From Penium margaritaceum (lineage: Eukaryota > Streptophyta > Zygnematophyceae > Desmidiales > Peniaceae): 34,695 nucleotides of DNA. Below are positions 1 to 10,043 of this stretch, one piece after another. Each line of letters starts with the position of its first letter. The stretch's first letter is position 1. The notes under the pieces were generated by a model that saw only the letters and a list, made by a program, of their open reading frames with translations, did not search any database and was not told the DNA's origin. The stretch covers positions 459,196-493,890 of the forward strand of contig SZWC01000095.1 of assembly GCA_023375785.1 (NCBI GenBank). The letters run 5' to 3'. The position numbers and the translations under genes are program-made.

Positions 1-28
1 GCGGGCCTGCCCATCTCTCCAACGCATC

Positions 29-519
29 ATGACACCACCCATGCAGCAGACACACTCAGCAGTGGCCCAGCCGCTGATGCCATATGCAGATCTCTGTCAG
101 CACCTGCAGCCTCCTTCATGGACTGCTCTGGCTGTCACCGGACCTCGTGCGCCGGCACCCTTTGGGGCGGCAACACTTGGTCCGCCACAGCTGCAGCCTC
201 CCATGTACCCTTCAGTGCCAGTTCCATCTCCACCACTGTACCAGGGAGCATTCTTCGTGCCCCCATACACGATTGCGCCCGCTCCTGTTCCAGCATGGGC
301 GCAAAGGGTATACATGGAGACGACTGAGCCACAGCAGCTGTTAGCACTGCCAACAGGACCAGGGTGGAGTGCGCCCACACAGCTGCATCCACCTGAGCCG
401 TCTGCCACCCCACAGCCACCAGGTCAGAAGCTGGGGCACACACATATCACCACGTCGCACGCATTACCCATGCATGAATGGCTTCTTGAACATACCGTTA
501 TATGTCCTCGTACCGTCAG
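29..519 (+). pseudogene. Proline-rich region upstream of protease, Copia A
   Basis: This open stretch is rich in Pro, Ala, Gln and Ser and continues to 643, but its last 40 codons are out of frame with the protease that follows. No zinc knuckle or gag capsid motif is visible. Its place just before the protease suggests the spacer that follows the nucleocapsid in Copia polyproteins. That is an inference from position only. Two overlapping open frames on the opposite strand reflect the GC-rich composition, not a gene. Confidence 0.4.
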
Positions 520-1032
520 CTCTTTGTCACATTGCACGCCATGCCTGATGTTGACGGTGTTAAGACTGGGTCTGGGGAAGTGTTGTAGGCTGAAGGTGTG
601 GGAACGGTTGCTCTCCAGGCACCATGCTGGGTATTGTGGCTGACTGGTGTGCTGTATGTGCCGCGGAGAAAAGTCAATCTGTTGTCTGGGGGGCAACTAG
701 ACCAACAGGCTAATGTGTCCGCACTCACACAGAAGCAGCGCTGCATGCTCTTTGATGCATCTGGTGTCTTGTTGGCCGATGGGCCGTTGCACACTGATAT
801 GTTGTACAAACTGACACTGTTTCCCTTTTTCCATTCACAAGTGAACCGACCTCAAGCACACATTGTTACGAGCACTAACACTGCACACACAGAGCTCATT
901 CATCGCCGTCTTGCTCACCTCAACACCGAGACAGTTGCTGATCTACTGAAACCTACTCCGGCACACGGTCTGCTTCCTGGTGACTTTCCTCACGGCCTCA
1001 AAGCAAACACGTGTCTTGAGTTTCATGAATGA
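520..1032 (+). pseudogene. Protease C-terminal part and GAG-pre-integrase, Copia A
   Basis: In one frame the sequence reads a glycine-rich protease flap-like segment (VDGVKTGSGEVL), an in-frame TAG near 586, then a hydrophobic end with GVLYVPRRKVNLLS, the usual protease C-terminus of Copia polyproteins. After it comes ELIHRRLAHLNTETVADLL, the start of the GAG-pre-integrase zinc-binding segment. The distal Cys pair is degraded: only one Cys is seen near the end (TCLEF). The protease active-site DSG or DTG triplet was not found, so the N-terminal half is lost or in another frame. The frame closes at 1032. Confidence 0.7.
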
Positions 1033-1095
1033 ATGGCATACAGACACAGATTCCCTGGATCAAGTAGTGTGACCACAAGGCCCTTGGCACTGGTA

Positions 1096-1655
1096 TAAGC
1101 CGATCTAACAGGACTACTGCCAGTGCCATCAGTCCAGTATGTGTCATTGTATGTTTTGATCCTCACTGATGATCACATCCGGCTTCACTGGGCCTTTTTC
1201 CTCAAAACCAAGGCAGATGCCCAACGTGCTATTGCTGAATGGATCACACAGGCTGCTAGACAGACAGGCTGCTCACAGCTGCAGCTACAAACTGACGGAG
1301 GAGGAGAGGCTTTTGTTCACTGACAGCGGAACTGAAAACTAGAGGAATCAAACATCAGTGCATAGCTCCCTACAAATTGTAGGGAGCTATGCGCTGATGC
1401 ATTTTGCTGTGGATTGTAGGCTACAATCCACAGCAAAATGGAGTGGCAGAACACTGGCACAGAACCCTGGGTGATGCACTGCGCACACTGGTGACTGAAT
1501 CTGGCCTATCCTTTGGGTTTTGGCAGGAGGCTGTGAAGTATATCACCTGGGTATCAAACCGCATCCCACAAGGACCACTGCCCTGGGAGCGGTGGTCCAA
1601 AGAAAAAGCTGACCTGAGGCCTGCTCGGGTATGGGGCACAATGGCCTGTGTCTAG
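1096..1655 (+). pseudogene. Integrase catalytic core, Copia A, frameshifted and interrupted
   Basis: This would insert cDNA into the host genome. Visible pieces are VLILTDDHIRLHWAFFLKT (first Asp region, near 1150), LQTDGGGEAF (second Asp, near 1290) and NPQQNGVAEHWHR with the catalytic Glu, from 1425. The frame changes at about 1320: the 1123-1323 frame stops right after AFVH, and the next frame reads on as LTAELKTRGIKHQCIAPY. At 1374 an insertion of 51 bp splits the conserved APYNPQQNG motif and brings an in-frame TAG at 1380. After it the original frame resumes until a TAG at 1653. The protein is not functional as it stands. Confidence 0.85.
1353..1440. repeat. Two adjacent palindromes created by a 51-bp insertion in the Copia A integrase
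   Basis: The first inverted repeat has 23-base arms at 1353-1375 and 1377-1399, one base apart, with a single mismatch. The second has 20-base perfect arms at 1400-1419 and 1421-1440, again with a one-base centre. The outer arms (1353-1373 and 1425-1440) are normal integrase coding sequence. The inner arms are inverted copies of them. Bases 1374-1424 are therefore an insertion of 17 codons made of reversed flanking sequence, as expected from template switching. Confidence 0.95.
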
Positions 1656-2226
1656 TTTGCACCACCGCAACGAGATTACAAACTGAGTCTACATGGGCGA
1701 TGGTGTGCTTTTGTCGGGGTCTCTCATGCCTCCAAGGCCTGGAGGTTTGGGGACCCCACAAACCACTGTTTTTTCGAAATTTGGGATGCCTCCTTTCTAA
1801 AGCACATGCCCTACAAGATGTTTCGTACACTCCGACATGCCCCCTCCCTGTCCTTGCAAGAGCACTACCCAGATTATGTGAGCGTGCCTGGTTTTATGGC
1901 CCCTCCATCACATGATGGGAGTCGGATGGCTCAACCCAGGCAGGAAAATGAGATGGCCACCCCAGTTCCAAAAGAATTGTTGTCATCCATGGACCTGGCC
2001 AGCACAGAGTCTGGTGGCACCAAGGCACCCCCAGGTCTCAGGCCTCTGATACCTCCTGTTGAGACAGAAAGTACAAACACACCGTCGCCTGAACCAGTGC
2101 CTCGAGCCCTGCGTGCTCTGCCCAGGGTAGACTGCAAACATTTTTACCGTCAGCGCACGAGCCACAGACCACAGTGCAACTGAACCACTGACGTTCATTG
2201 AAGCAAGGGGGCATCCAGATCCTGTT
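1656..2226 (+). pseudogene. Integrase C-terminal part and linker to RT, Copia A
   Basis: After the TAG at 1653 the same frame continues with FAPPQRDYKLSLHGRWCAFV and HASKAWRFGDP. This is the Copia integrase C-terminal pattern in which a lysine-rich stretch precedes the FxGxxxxxKxYRxxDP-like motif. It then passes into a Ser/Pro/Glu-rich linker (codons around 1900-2130, for example TNTPSPEPVP), closing at 2183. The linker separates integrase from RT and has no tandem repeat, unlike D, E and F. Confidence 0.65.
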
Positions 2227-3283
2227 GAATGGGAACAGGTGATGGTAGTTGAACTGAACGCACTGTTAGAACATGACGTGTACGAGCTCGTGCCCTTGCC
2301 ACCTGGTTGCAAAGCCATTGATGTCAAATGAGTGTCGAAGCTCAAGAGGAATCTCAAGGGTCTGATTGAGAAGTACAAAGCATGTCTTGTGGCCAAAGGA
2401 TTTCATCAAATCCCAGGCCAGGACTTCACAGACACGTATGCGCCTGTGGGCAAGTACGCCACCAGCCGCACCCTGCTGGCAGTGGCAGCATGCAAGGACT
2501 GGGACATTCATCAGATGGATGTAAAAAATTATTTCTAGAATGGACCACTTGATGAGGAACTGCATGTAAAACAGCTTGAGGGATTTGAGGACGGTACAGG
2601 TCGTGTGTGGCTCTTGCTGAAAGCCCTGCATGGTCTCAAGCAAGCACCTCGGTGTTAAAACAAAGAGATCCGCCGCACCCTGGAGAGCGGTAGATTCACA
2701 CAAAGTATCTGTGATCCCTCATTGTTCCTTTGCTGGGACAATGGTCTGCCAGTGGCTTTGCTTGTCTATGCTGATGATCTGCTGATCTTGCCCCCCTTAC
2801 TCACGCTCATTGCACAGGCCAAAGCACTGCTCACAGCCCACTACAAAATGACGGACCTAGGCGAGGCCCAAAACTTCCTAGGCACGAGCATCACACGTGA
2901 CCGCACAGCACACACCTTGACCCTCCATCAAGGTCGCTTCATCACTCATCTCACTGACCACTTCCAAAACTTGGTCTAGCATCTCCCACAACAGCACACG
3001 CACATGAGCCCCGGTGTATATGCACACCTGTTGGATGCACGCACCACGGACTACGGTCCCGATATAGATCCCACACTACACCGACAGATTATAGGTAGTC
3101 TTTCATACCTCGCAACCACCACACGTCTAGACATTGCATGTGTGGTCAATGTCCTTGCTCAGTTCAGCCAGCAACCATGCACCACGCATCAAAAGGCACG
3201 GATGAAGCTGCTGCGTTATGTGCTGGACACCTCTTCCCTTGGTCTGGTGTTTTCCCCTGTCGCAGGTCCTGTCCTAGATGGGT
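2227..3283 (+). pseudogene. Reverse transcriptase (RVT_2), Copia A
   Basis: It would copy the element RNA into cDNA. In one frame it reads YELVPLPPGCKAID, KACLVAKGFHQIPGQDF and DTYAPVGKYATSR, then DIHQMDVKNYF, the palm LLVYADDLLIL with the YADD catalytic box at 2767-2778, and MTDLGEAQNFLG. In-frame stops fall at about 2329 (TGA after AIDVK, where Trp is usual), 2536 (TAG) and 2656 (TAA after APRC), plus TAG at 2977. Both catalytic Asp codons survive. The frame is otherwise continuous, so decay is by point mutation rather than large deletion. Confidence 0.9.
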
Positions 3284-3752
3284 ACCGCGATAGTGACTAT
3301 GCTCGTGATCGTGCAGCTTGCAGTCAGGGTGGCTATGTGTTTCGTGTGTGGGGGACTGGTGGAGTACCAAACAGTCATGTGTGGCGCGCAGCATGGCAGA
3401 AGCAGAGTACATGGCACTGAGTGAGGCGGCATGTGAGGGTATCTGGTTTGCACGTCTGCTCGAGGAATTGGGGGTGCACACAACTGCTGTACCTATGCAT
3501 AGTTAGAGCTCTGACTCATGTTGCATAGCCGCAAATGATGGTTTGATGCATCCATGCACAAAGCATATCAATGTCGACCATCACTTTGTGCAAGAGGCAG
3601 CGGAGGCTGGGACGGTAGAAGTGCACGCCACCAGTGGCAAGGCACAGCTGGCAGACTTTCTCACCAAGGCTGTCTCACTCCCCTCTCTCCTTCTCCAACT
3701 GCAACACCTCGGCTGCATGCCTGCCGCACTCCCATCCAAGGGGGTATGGTAA
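3284..3752 (+). pseudogene. RNase H C-terminal domain, Copia A
   Basis: The domain begins in the RT frame (DGYRDSDYARDRAACSQGGY), then shifts frame at about 3340 and continues as SMAEAEYMALSEAACEGIWF and LLEELGVHTTAVP. A TAG at 3504 interrupts it. The last segment, 3543-3752, carries CTKHINVDHHFVQEA and LADFLTKA, the conserved end of Copia RNase H. The DSD, EAEY and final ADFLTK motifs identify the family. It ends just before a purine run and a possible LTR start. Confidence 0.85.
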
Positions 3753-4060
3753 CCTTTCCCTTTCTATACTCCTCCGTGGTTTGGCCGTGAGTGCATAGGG
3801 CATACTGGAGCAGAGGCTGGAGGCGACGCACCGTGACGGCACGCGATTCCCCAGCTCTACACGTGTGGTCATCTCCATCTTGCCCGCATGTCCCGTAGCC
3901 TCCTTACCAGGGGTGGCCGGCAACTTCTTCTTATGTTATTCTCATATGCAGCTCTTTGGTGGGAGTGAAATAGTTTGGTCTTGCACTGCCTAACCTACTT
4001 GTGACCTTACTCTAGGAATGTGGGTAGGAAAACATTAGGTCACTTTCATAGTGACATAGG
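3753..4060 (+). other. Interval between Copia A and Copia B, possible 3' LTR remnant of A
   Basis: A purine tract (AAGGGGGTA, ending at 3745) lies right at the end of the A coding region, and TGGTAACC follows at 3746. This is where a polypurine tract and the TG of a 3' LTR are expected. No matching copy exists in the window, so the LTR is not proven. No gene is visible here. Confidence 0.35.
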
Positions 4061-4506
4061 TGTTGAATGTTTTTGCCCCTTATTCAGTGTTGTAGGATGG
4101 ATCAGGTATGCTCTGCCCCTTGTGGAGGTATGACACCTAGATCTGTTGTAGTGTGACTCAACTGTGCTCTGTCTCTTGTGAGATATGACCTATGAGTACA
4201 CCATGTGGATGAGTGGTTACCTTGGCCATTTTGTTGATTTGGCCAAGTGAGAGGTCATGAGTTGGATCCTGGCCCCATGCACATCTTGTTTGCTGTGGAA
4301 GCTTCCAAGAACGAAAGTTTGTAGCTTCTTGGACGCTACATGGTTGGTCTGTCACCTTGACACTAGGATTCTTGTATGTCAAGCCCACAGTGCAAGACTA
4401 TTGGTGATGTGGCTGGTTCAAGCCACTTCCCAGGAATGTGCTTTTGAGTTCTAGGACTGGACAGACACTTATAAAAGGACTTGTCTTGCATGCTGATCCA
4501 TTAACC
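4061..4506 (+). repeat. 5' LTR of Copia B (portion matched by the 3' LTR)
   Basis: It begins TGTTGAATG at 4061 and aligns with 9333-9776 up to TTAACCC. The real LTR probably extends right of 4506, because the TATA box at 4470 leaves too little room for R and U5. I could not find its CA end, nor a primer site of the usual TGGTATCAGAGC type, in the following 500 bases. The opening TG and the purine tract before the 3' copy fix the left end well. Confidence 0.85.
4470..4476 (+). promoter_or_regulatory. TATA box of the Copia B 5' LTR
   Basis: TATAAAA within CTTATAAAAGG, about 410 bases into the LTR, is where a U3 core promoter is expected. The equivalent site in the 3' LTR reads TGTAAAA, so the second copy has lost it. 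Confidence 0.6.
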
Positions 4507-5031
4507 CTTGCTTGATGCTCTCTTGCATATTGACGACTTGAGCTCTTTTTGAGATGTTATTGTAAGGCGTTAGTACTCTTGAAGGTGAAGTGTATGCCTG
4601 ATTAAGTTTCGTGTGTATGACACATGACAAAAAATGAAGAATGTCTAAAAACCTTTGTGAGCTTTTTGGTTTCACGGCTTCTCTGCCAGAGGTGGTTATC
4701 TCAGAAGCTAACAAAGGGTTATGGGCCCACTCCTCTGGTTAGGGAAGTGTCACGCATGCAACCGCTAAGGTCACAAGCAGTGAGAGCGCCTTCGCTCTCA
4801 CCCAACTTCTCTGTTTCTAGGGCAACATTAGCAGGAGGGGAATGCAACACATCTGCACCTTTCTACCTTGGGAGCTGACATCAGCCTACATCAGCCTACA
4901 TCTGCTTGCAACAGCCAACGTGAACAGGAGAAGGAGTTGCCTCTTCTCACCAACAACCTACAACGGCCTCAAACATAGGTTCATCGGCATCAACAACAGG
5001 TACAGCAGCTGTAGCAGTTGTATTTGTAGGG
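4507..5031 (+). other. Copia B remaining LTR and untranslated leader
   Basis: There is no coding region here. It presumably holds the end of the 5' LTR, the primer site and the leader. A perfect 9-bp stem with a CCTT loop lies at 4780-4801 (arms GTGAGAGCG and CGCTCTCAC). A short CATCAGCCTA direct repeat lies near 4880. The primer-binding site was not recognised. Confidence 0.5.
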
Positions 5032-5799
5032 ATGGCAGGGACAAGGGAACCCGGGAATCATTCGCCCATCCTCAAGTTCGATGGAGAGGGGCTTGCACTC
5101 TGGAAGTGGCAATTTGAGATCATCATGGATGACAGAGATCTGCTAGGATGTTTTGACGGATCTATCCCAGCACCAAAGGAGGAGGGTGCTGACGTTGTGG
5201 CATGGGTCAAGCTCAACAAGAAGGCTCTCGCCGTTCTTGTGTCCTCCATACAACCCTCAGTCCTTTCACACATTAGCGGTTGTACAATGGCAGCCGCGGC
5301 ATGCACCAAACTCGGCAAGGTGTTTCAGTCCTCCTTACTTGCCAACCGTCTCTTCATTCTACAAAACCTCATCAGCATGAGGCTTAGTGAAGGGGAGGAT
5401 GTCTTTGCCTTTATGCAAAAGTTTGAGACACTCTTGCAACAAGCCACCGGCATGGGATGGGACCTGAAATCCGACATGCAGGCCAAGATTTTTCTGATGA
5501 CGCTACCGGAATGTTAGGGCCCCATGATAACGGTGATTGGAGGGTGGACTTAAGATCTAGCTTCCTACACCACCGTCTCTGAGTATGTGCAGAATGAAGC
5601 CATACGTCGTAGCAACACTGAAGCGAACATGGTTGCCTTTGCCTCACGGAGCAGCGCCACCTTCCGCAATACCTCCTCCTCTGGGTACAAGGGAAACAAC
5701 AGTTGTAGCAATAGTGGAAGGGGTGTAGAGCGCCAAGGAAACTTCCATAATTGTGGCAAGGCTGGACATTGGGCTCAAGAGTGCCGTGCACCCAAGAGA
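5032..5799 (+). pseudogene. Gag of Copia B, UBN2-like capsid plus zinc knuckle
   Basis: Gag packages the element RNA. The start at 5032 is the first Met of the long frame. The N-terminus reads ILKFDGEGLALWKWQFEII, the usual start of plant Copia gag, and the body includes LISMRLSEGEDVFAFMQKFE. A TAG at 5515 and a TAA at 5551 break the frame, which then continues unchanged. The zinc knuckle at 5743-5784 reads FHNCGKAGHWAQEC: the first Cys of CX2CX4HX4C is Phe (TTC), so the knuckle has lost one ligand. Several Ser/Gly-rich residues precede it. Confidence 0.88.
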
Positions 5800-6603
5800 G
5801 AGGGAGGAGACGGGGATGAATGGCAAGGGGGAAATGGTGGGAAGGATCCCACAAGCTTGATGGCTGAGTGTGCCTCCAACAAAGGGAGGGCGATATTCAG
5901 GCTAGGAGCTTACGGCCTTGACTCGGGCACAAACGAGCACACCACTTATGAGAAGAGAGACTTCATCTCTCTTGCTCCATGCAACAAGAACTTCAGAGTC
6001 GCCAACGGCAAAGTTGAGGCAACTGAGGGGATTGGTGACAAGCTAGTTGTAGTGGGTGTCAACGGTGGAGATTCCGACCTCAAGCTAGAGGGGGTGGTCT
6101 ACTTGCCCTCCTTCACAGCCAACCTTACCTATGTCTCTTAGCTAACTGACCTTGGCATGACAGTGGTCTTTACAAAGAAGGAAGCGGTGATAGTCCCTAC
6201 CAAGGACATCAACATCTCCTACTCTGCCAAGAAGGTTGTTGCACAGGTTCCTCGCGTTCATGGACTCTACGTCTTGAAGACAAAAATGACAAATTCAATG
6301 GCTGAATCTTTGGTCGAGAGTGGTGATGAGGAGAGCAACAATGTAGATTCAGATGAGGAAGGATATGTTGGATCAGCGGAAGCAGTGGCAGCAAACGATT
6401 TAGCAACAAAACCGCAAGCAAATGCAACCACTGAGGTTGTTCATTCTAGCCCGTGTATATCCTCCAAGATCTTGTGGCACAGGTGCTTTGGGCACGTGGC
6501 TCATCGCACATTGGAGCTCATGGCAAAGCAGGAGCTAGTGTGTGGGATGGAGGTAGGTGATGAGGCAGAAGGAGCCGGGATCATGTGTGAGCCATGCCTT
6601 TAA
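5800..6603 (+). pseudogene. Protease and GAG-pre-integrase of Copia B
   Basis: This is an aspartic protease of the Copia polyprotein. The catalytic triplet DSG is intact at 5920-5928 (LDSGTNEHTT). Then comes FRVANGKVEATEGIG and the C-terminal GVVYLPSFTANLTYVS, ended by a TAG at 6139. The frame continues with LTDLGM. An acidic spacer (6310-6370) follows, then ILWHRCFGHVAHRTLELM and MCEPCL, the HHCC zinc site of GAG-pre-integrase. A TAA at 6601 closes it immediately after the last Cys. All four ligands (H, H, C, C) appear present. Confidence 0.87.
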
Positions 6604-7740
6604 GGCAAGGAAAAAAGGAATCCCTTCAAGGGCAATGGCACGCGTGCTCTTGCACCCCTTGACCTTGTGCACTCTGACGTGTGCGGTCCCTTTCACATAC
6701 CGTCAAATAGAGGGAGCAGATATTTCCTCACATGCATTGACGACAACTGTCGCAAGGTCTGGATATACATTCTCAAAAAGAAAAGGGAAGTGAAGAAAAA
6801 TCTGCAAGCTTTTGTTGTTATGGTTGAGCGACAGAGTGGAACGAAGGTGAAGGCATTCTGGACGGACAACGGGGGGGAATACGAAGCTTGGAGGGAGTGG
6901 CTCAAGACACAGGGTATTGAACACCAGAAAACTACGTCCTCCTCACCTCAAAACAACGGCGTAGCAGAGAGGATGAACCAGACGCTCCTATGCATGACAA
7001 GGTGCATGCTCTTTGACCCCAAGCTGCCTCCTAGATTCTGGGTTGAAGTAGCACATACGGCTACCTACCTTGTGAACCTCACACCTGCAGCAGCTCTGCG
7101 AAGGAGAGGCAAGAAGAAGCAGACACAGCAGCTAAAGACGCCTCAAGAAGCATGGTCAGGCAGGAAGCCGGACGCCTCCCATCTCAAGGTGTTTGGTTGC
7201 ACTGGGTTTGCCAAGGTCCAGGCCGGTGAGGGCCTTGGAAAGCTCGATGTAAGAGCACGAAAGTGCATTTTCATCGGGTATGACACCGCAGACAAAGCTT
7301 ATCAACTGTGGGATCAAGGAGCCAAGAAGGTCATCCGCAGCAAAGACGTGGATTTCCACAAAAGGTGTGTGAGTAAGGGAGAGAATCTCAAACTCAAGAA
7401 CGCTCCAAAACGGGGAGAGTGGCTAATTCTCCTTGAAGAGGGAGACAAAGCACCAGCACAATGGCATGGAAGAGGTGGTGCAACAGGGAGGGGAGCTCAT
7501 GAAGATGACTCGGAGGAATCGGACTCTGATTTTGATGTATCCGATCCTCCGGAACATGAGGAGGATGCCTCTCCCATCATTAACAATGAACCAGGCCTCC
7601 GGCTTCCACATCAACAGCACCAGCCAGCAGGTTCAAGGAGTAGTTCACGCCTCAAAGTACCTCGGCAGCATTACGACGCAGCTAGGGGTGAATGGACAGG
7701 CTTCAACAATTCATTCCTGGTTCAAGAGGAGCCAACGTCT
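6604..7740 (+). pseudogene. Integrase of Copia B
   Basis: This is the longest intact piece in the window: from 6604 to the stop at 7828 there is no interruption. The catalytic acids are present: Asp at 6676 (HSDVCGPF), Asp at 6865 (WTDNGGEY) and Glu at 6967 (NNGVAERMNQ). The second Asp and the Glu have 33 residues between them rather than the usual 35. The C-terminal part reads LKVFGCTGFAKV and KCIFIGYDTADKAYQLWD. It then enters an acidic linker (EESDSDFDVSD) and a SSRLKVPRQHYD segment before RT. It is one of the better preserved domains here. Confidence 0.92.
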
Positions 7741-8478
7741 GTTGCACAGGCACTCACTCTGCCTGACAAAGCAGAGTGGGACGAAGCAATTTGCAGTGAA
7801 CTCAGCTCCATTGAGGAAAATGGGACATGAGTGTTGGTGGACAGACCTACCGAGACTCGCGTTGTGTGCTACAGTGGGTGCTAAAAGCAGAAAAGGAAAC
7901 AGGATGGCAAGATAGACAAGTACAAGGTACGTGTGGTAGCAAAGGGGTTCTCCCAAAGGCTTGGTGCCGAGTACGATGAGACCTTTGGTCCCGTTGTGAT
8001 ATTCACTTCCATCCTGTCGATGCTCGCCATTGGTGCTGTCGAGAACATGGAGGCCCACCAGATGGATGTCAAGACAGCCTTCCTTTATGGCAAACTTGAC
8101 AAGGAGGTACTGATGGAGGTTCCGGTGGGAGTTGATGCTCCCAAGGGCAAGGTGTGCAGATTGGTGAAGGCTCTATGGGCTAAAACAAGAGCCAAGACTT
8201 TGGTACCAGGAGATGGACACGTTCATGGCCAAGGAGTCCTTCATGCACTACAACAATGACCCTAGCATGTATGTGCATGAGAGCAACAAAGGGACTACGT
8301 TGGTCGCCTTGTACGTTGATGACTTGATTCTATGCTCTTCTTCGACGCAACTACTAGACGATCTCAAGGGGGAGCTGAGTAGTAGATTTGAGATGAAGGA
8401 CGTGGGTCCTCTTGACTTCTATCTTGGAATTTCCATCAAGCGCGACAGAGCAACAGGTGCCTGAACCATACAAAACAC
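7741..8478 (+). pseudogene. Reverse transcriptase of Copia B
   Basis: RT starts near AQALTLPDKAEWDEAI and is stopped by a TGA at 7828 where Trp is expected (ENGT, then VLVD). A further stop lies near 7882. It resumes as KIDKYKVRVVAKGFSQRLG and AHQMDVKTAFLYGKLD. At about 8175 the frame shifts (KALWAKTRAK is out of frame) and the next frame gives the palm ALYVDDLILCSS, with the YVDD box intact at 8312-8323, then MKDVGPLDFYLGISIKRD. A stop at 8462 precedes a second frame change into the RNase H frame. Confidence 0.9.
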
Positions 8479-9297
8479 ATGGACTCCATCCTCAAACAAT
8501 ACGACATGGCAGATTGCAAACCTGCCAGCACACCCATGAGCTTGGAGTGCAAATTCTCCACCTCCATGTCCCCATCCAACGACGCGCAGAAAACTGACAT
8601 GCTAGGCATCCCATATCATTCTGTAGTGGGCAGTTTGATGTATATCATGGTCGCCACCCGACCAGATACAGCCCATGCTCTTGGGCAGGGGAGTTGGTTT
8701 GTGGCCAATCCCAGTCCACTTCACTGGCAGGCCGTGAAGCGCAACATGCGCTACCTTCAGGGGACGCGGCACGTGGGGCTCCATTTTGGAGGCATCAATG
8801 GATCCGTGTCACTCGGTTTCATGTGCTACACGGATGCTGATTGGGGAGGGAACGTTGATGACAGAAAATCTACCTCCAACTTTGTGTGTATGTTGAATGG
8901 AGGTGTAGTCAGTTGGGCAGGTCGCAGGCAGGAATGTGTCTCTCTATCAACAGCTGAAGCTGAGTACATCGCCTTGGCTGAGGTGTGTAAAGAGATACAT
9001 CGGATACAAAGCTTGCTATCTGAGATGAAGGCACCACAGGGAACGGCGACGGTCATCAAGATTGACAACATGAGCGCCATTGACATGTCAAAGAACCCCG
9101 TCCAGTCCAAGCACACAAAGCACATCGAGATCCGCTACCACTACGCTCAAGACTTGGTCTACAAGCAGACAGTGGAGCTCGAGTATGATGGTACCAATCT
9201 CAACCGGGATGACATGCTTACAAAGCCACTGGACAAGGATCTCCACCAGGCGGGCAGGCAATGTATCGGCATGATCAACGCTAGTGATGACGAATGA
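8479..9297 (+). pseudogene. RT C-terminal and RNase H of Copia B
   Basis: This is an uninterrupted 272-codon frame. It holds the RT thumb/connection (YDMADCKPASTPM, YHSVVGSLMYIMVATRPD) and then RNase H with its catalytic acids: CYTDADWGG, STAEAEYIALAE, IKIDNMSAI and RDDMLTKPL. The KHTKHIEIRYHYAQD motif of Copia RNase H lies near residue 212. It ends at a TGA at 9295, 22 bases before the polypurine tract. The length and motifs look complete, but it is detached from the upstream frame. Confidence 0.92.
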
Positions 9298-9318
9298 TCA
9301 TGGTCACTGACGCAAGGT

Positions 9319-9332
9319 GCAAGGGAGAGATT
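9319..9332 (+). other. Polypurine tract of Copia B
   Basis: GCAAGGGAGAGA directly precedes the TG of the 3' LTR. This is the RNase H-resistant primer site for plus-strand DNA. Confidence 0.7.
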
Positions 9333-9776
9333 TGTTGAATTCTTTTGCCCCTTGTTCAATGTTGTAGGATGGATCAGGAATGCTCTGCCCCTTATGAAGG
9401 TATGACCCCTAGATCCGTTGTAGTGTGACTCAACTATGCCCTGTCTCTTGTGAGATATGACCTGAGTACACCATGTGGGTGAGTGGCTACCTTGACCATT
9501 TTGTTGATTTGGCCAAGTAGAGGTCATGAGTTGGATCCTGGCCCCATGCACATCTTGTTTTCTGTGGAAGCTTCCAAGAAAGGAAGTGCGTAGCTTCTTG
9601 GACGCTACATGGTTGTTCTGTCACCTTGACACTAGGATGCTTATGTGTCAAGCCCACAGTGGAGGTCTATTGGTAATGTGGCTGGTTCAGGCCACTTCCC
9701 AGGAATGTGCTTTTGAGTTCTAGGACTGGACAGACAGCTGTAAAAGGACTTGTCTTCCATGCTGATCAATTAACCC
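9333..9776 (+). repeat. 3' LTR of Copia B, truncated
   Basis: It starts TGTTGAATT and is collinear with 4061-4506, with about 30 substitutions and two small indels by eye. The TATA box of the 5' copy is changed to TGTAAAA at 9739. Similarity stops at 9776, and the rest of the LTR does not reappear after Gypsy C. The right part has therefore been lost rather than merely split by an insertion. Confidence 0.88.
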
Positions 9777-10043
9777 CACCATCAAGGCTAATAGAGATGG
9801 AGATTGTTGGACAAGGCTTAGAAGCCAACACACGAGCCAACCTTTGGATTTTTTTATGTATTTCTAGAGCGTCCGCTCATCCTACCGTGAATACACGGGA
9901 GACAAAGGGTGACTCCCACGCACTTCAATGACATCAGATTTTCATCCCAGACTACCAAATTGCTGCTGAATGTTTTTCAAGTCCTGTAGCAAGGCTGCCA
10001 ATTTGATCTTGAGATCTCCACGGTCAAGAAATCCATGTGAGCC
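9777..10043 (+). other. Non-coding 5' part of Gypsy C
   Basis: No gene is visible. It lies between the truncated Copia B LTR and the first Met of gag. A TGTTGGACAAGG string at about 9805 could be an LTR start, but no second copy supports this. Confidence 0.35.

Larger units (their letters stand above)
1..3752 (+). mobile_element. Copia A: degenerate Ty1/Copia LTR retrotransposon, left end outside the window
   Basis: The domain order is that of Ty1/Copia: protease, GAG-pre-integrase, integrase, RVT_2-type reverse transcriptase, RNase H, all on the plus strand. Recognisable motifs are a YADD box in RT at 2767-2778, an integrase NPQQNGVAE motif near 1425 and a TKHIN motif near 3560 in RNase H. 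Several in-frame stops and at least two frame changes interrupt it. The gag start, 5' LTR and primer site must lie left of the window. No second LTR copy is visible, so the right boundary is uncertain. It is not the same family as D/E, because it lacks their 36-bp linker repeat. Confidence 0.9.
4061..9776 (+). mobile_element. Copia B: near full-length but decayed Ty1/Copia retrotransposon
   Basis: Two direct repeats flank one gag-pol region: a 5' LTR from 4061 and a 3' LTR from 9333, both starting TGTTGAAT. Between them lie, in order, gag with a zinc knuckle, protease, GAG-pre-integrase, integrase, RT with YVDD, RNase H and a polypurine tract. Most of gag-pol from 5032 to 8170 is in a single frame broken by stops. 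The 3' LTR homology ends abruptly at 9776, where Gypsy C sequence starts. The LTRs differ at roughly 30 positions over about 440 bases by eye, so the insertion is old. Confidence 0.92.

Noticed and set aside
4780..4801. Hairpin with CCTT loop as a transcription terminator
   Set aside because: Nothing else here suggests a bacterial context and there is no T-run after it. It lies in the leader of a eukaryotic retrotransposon.
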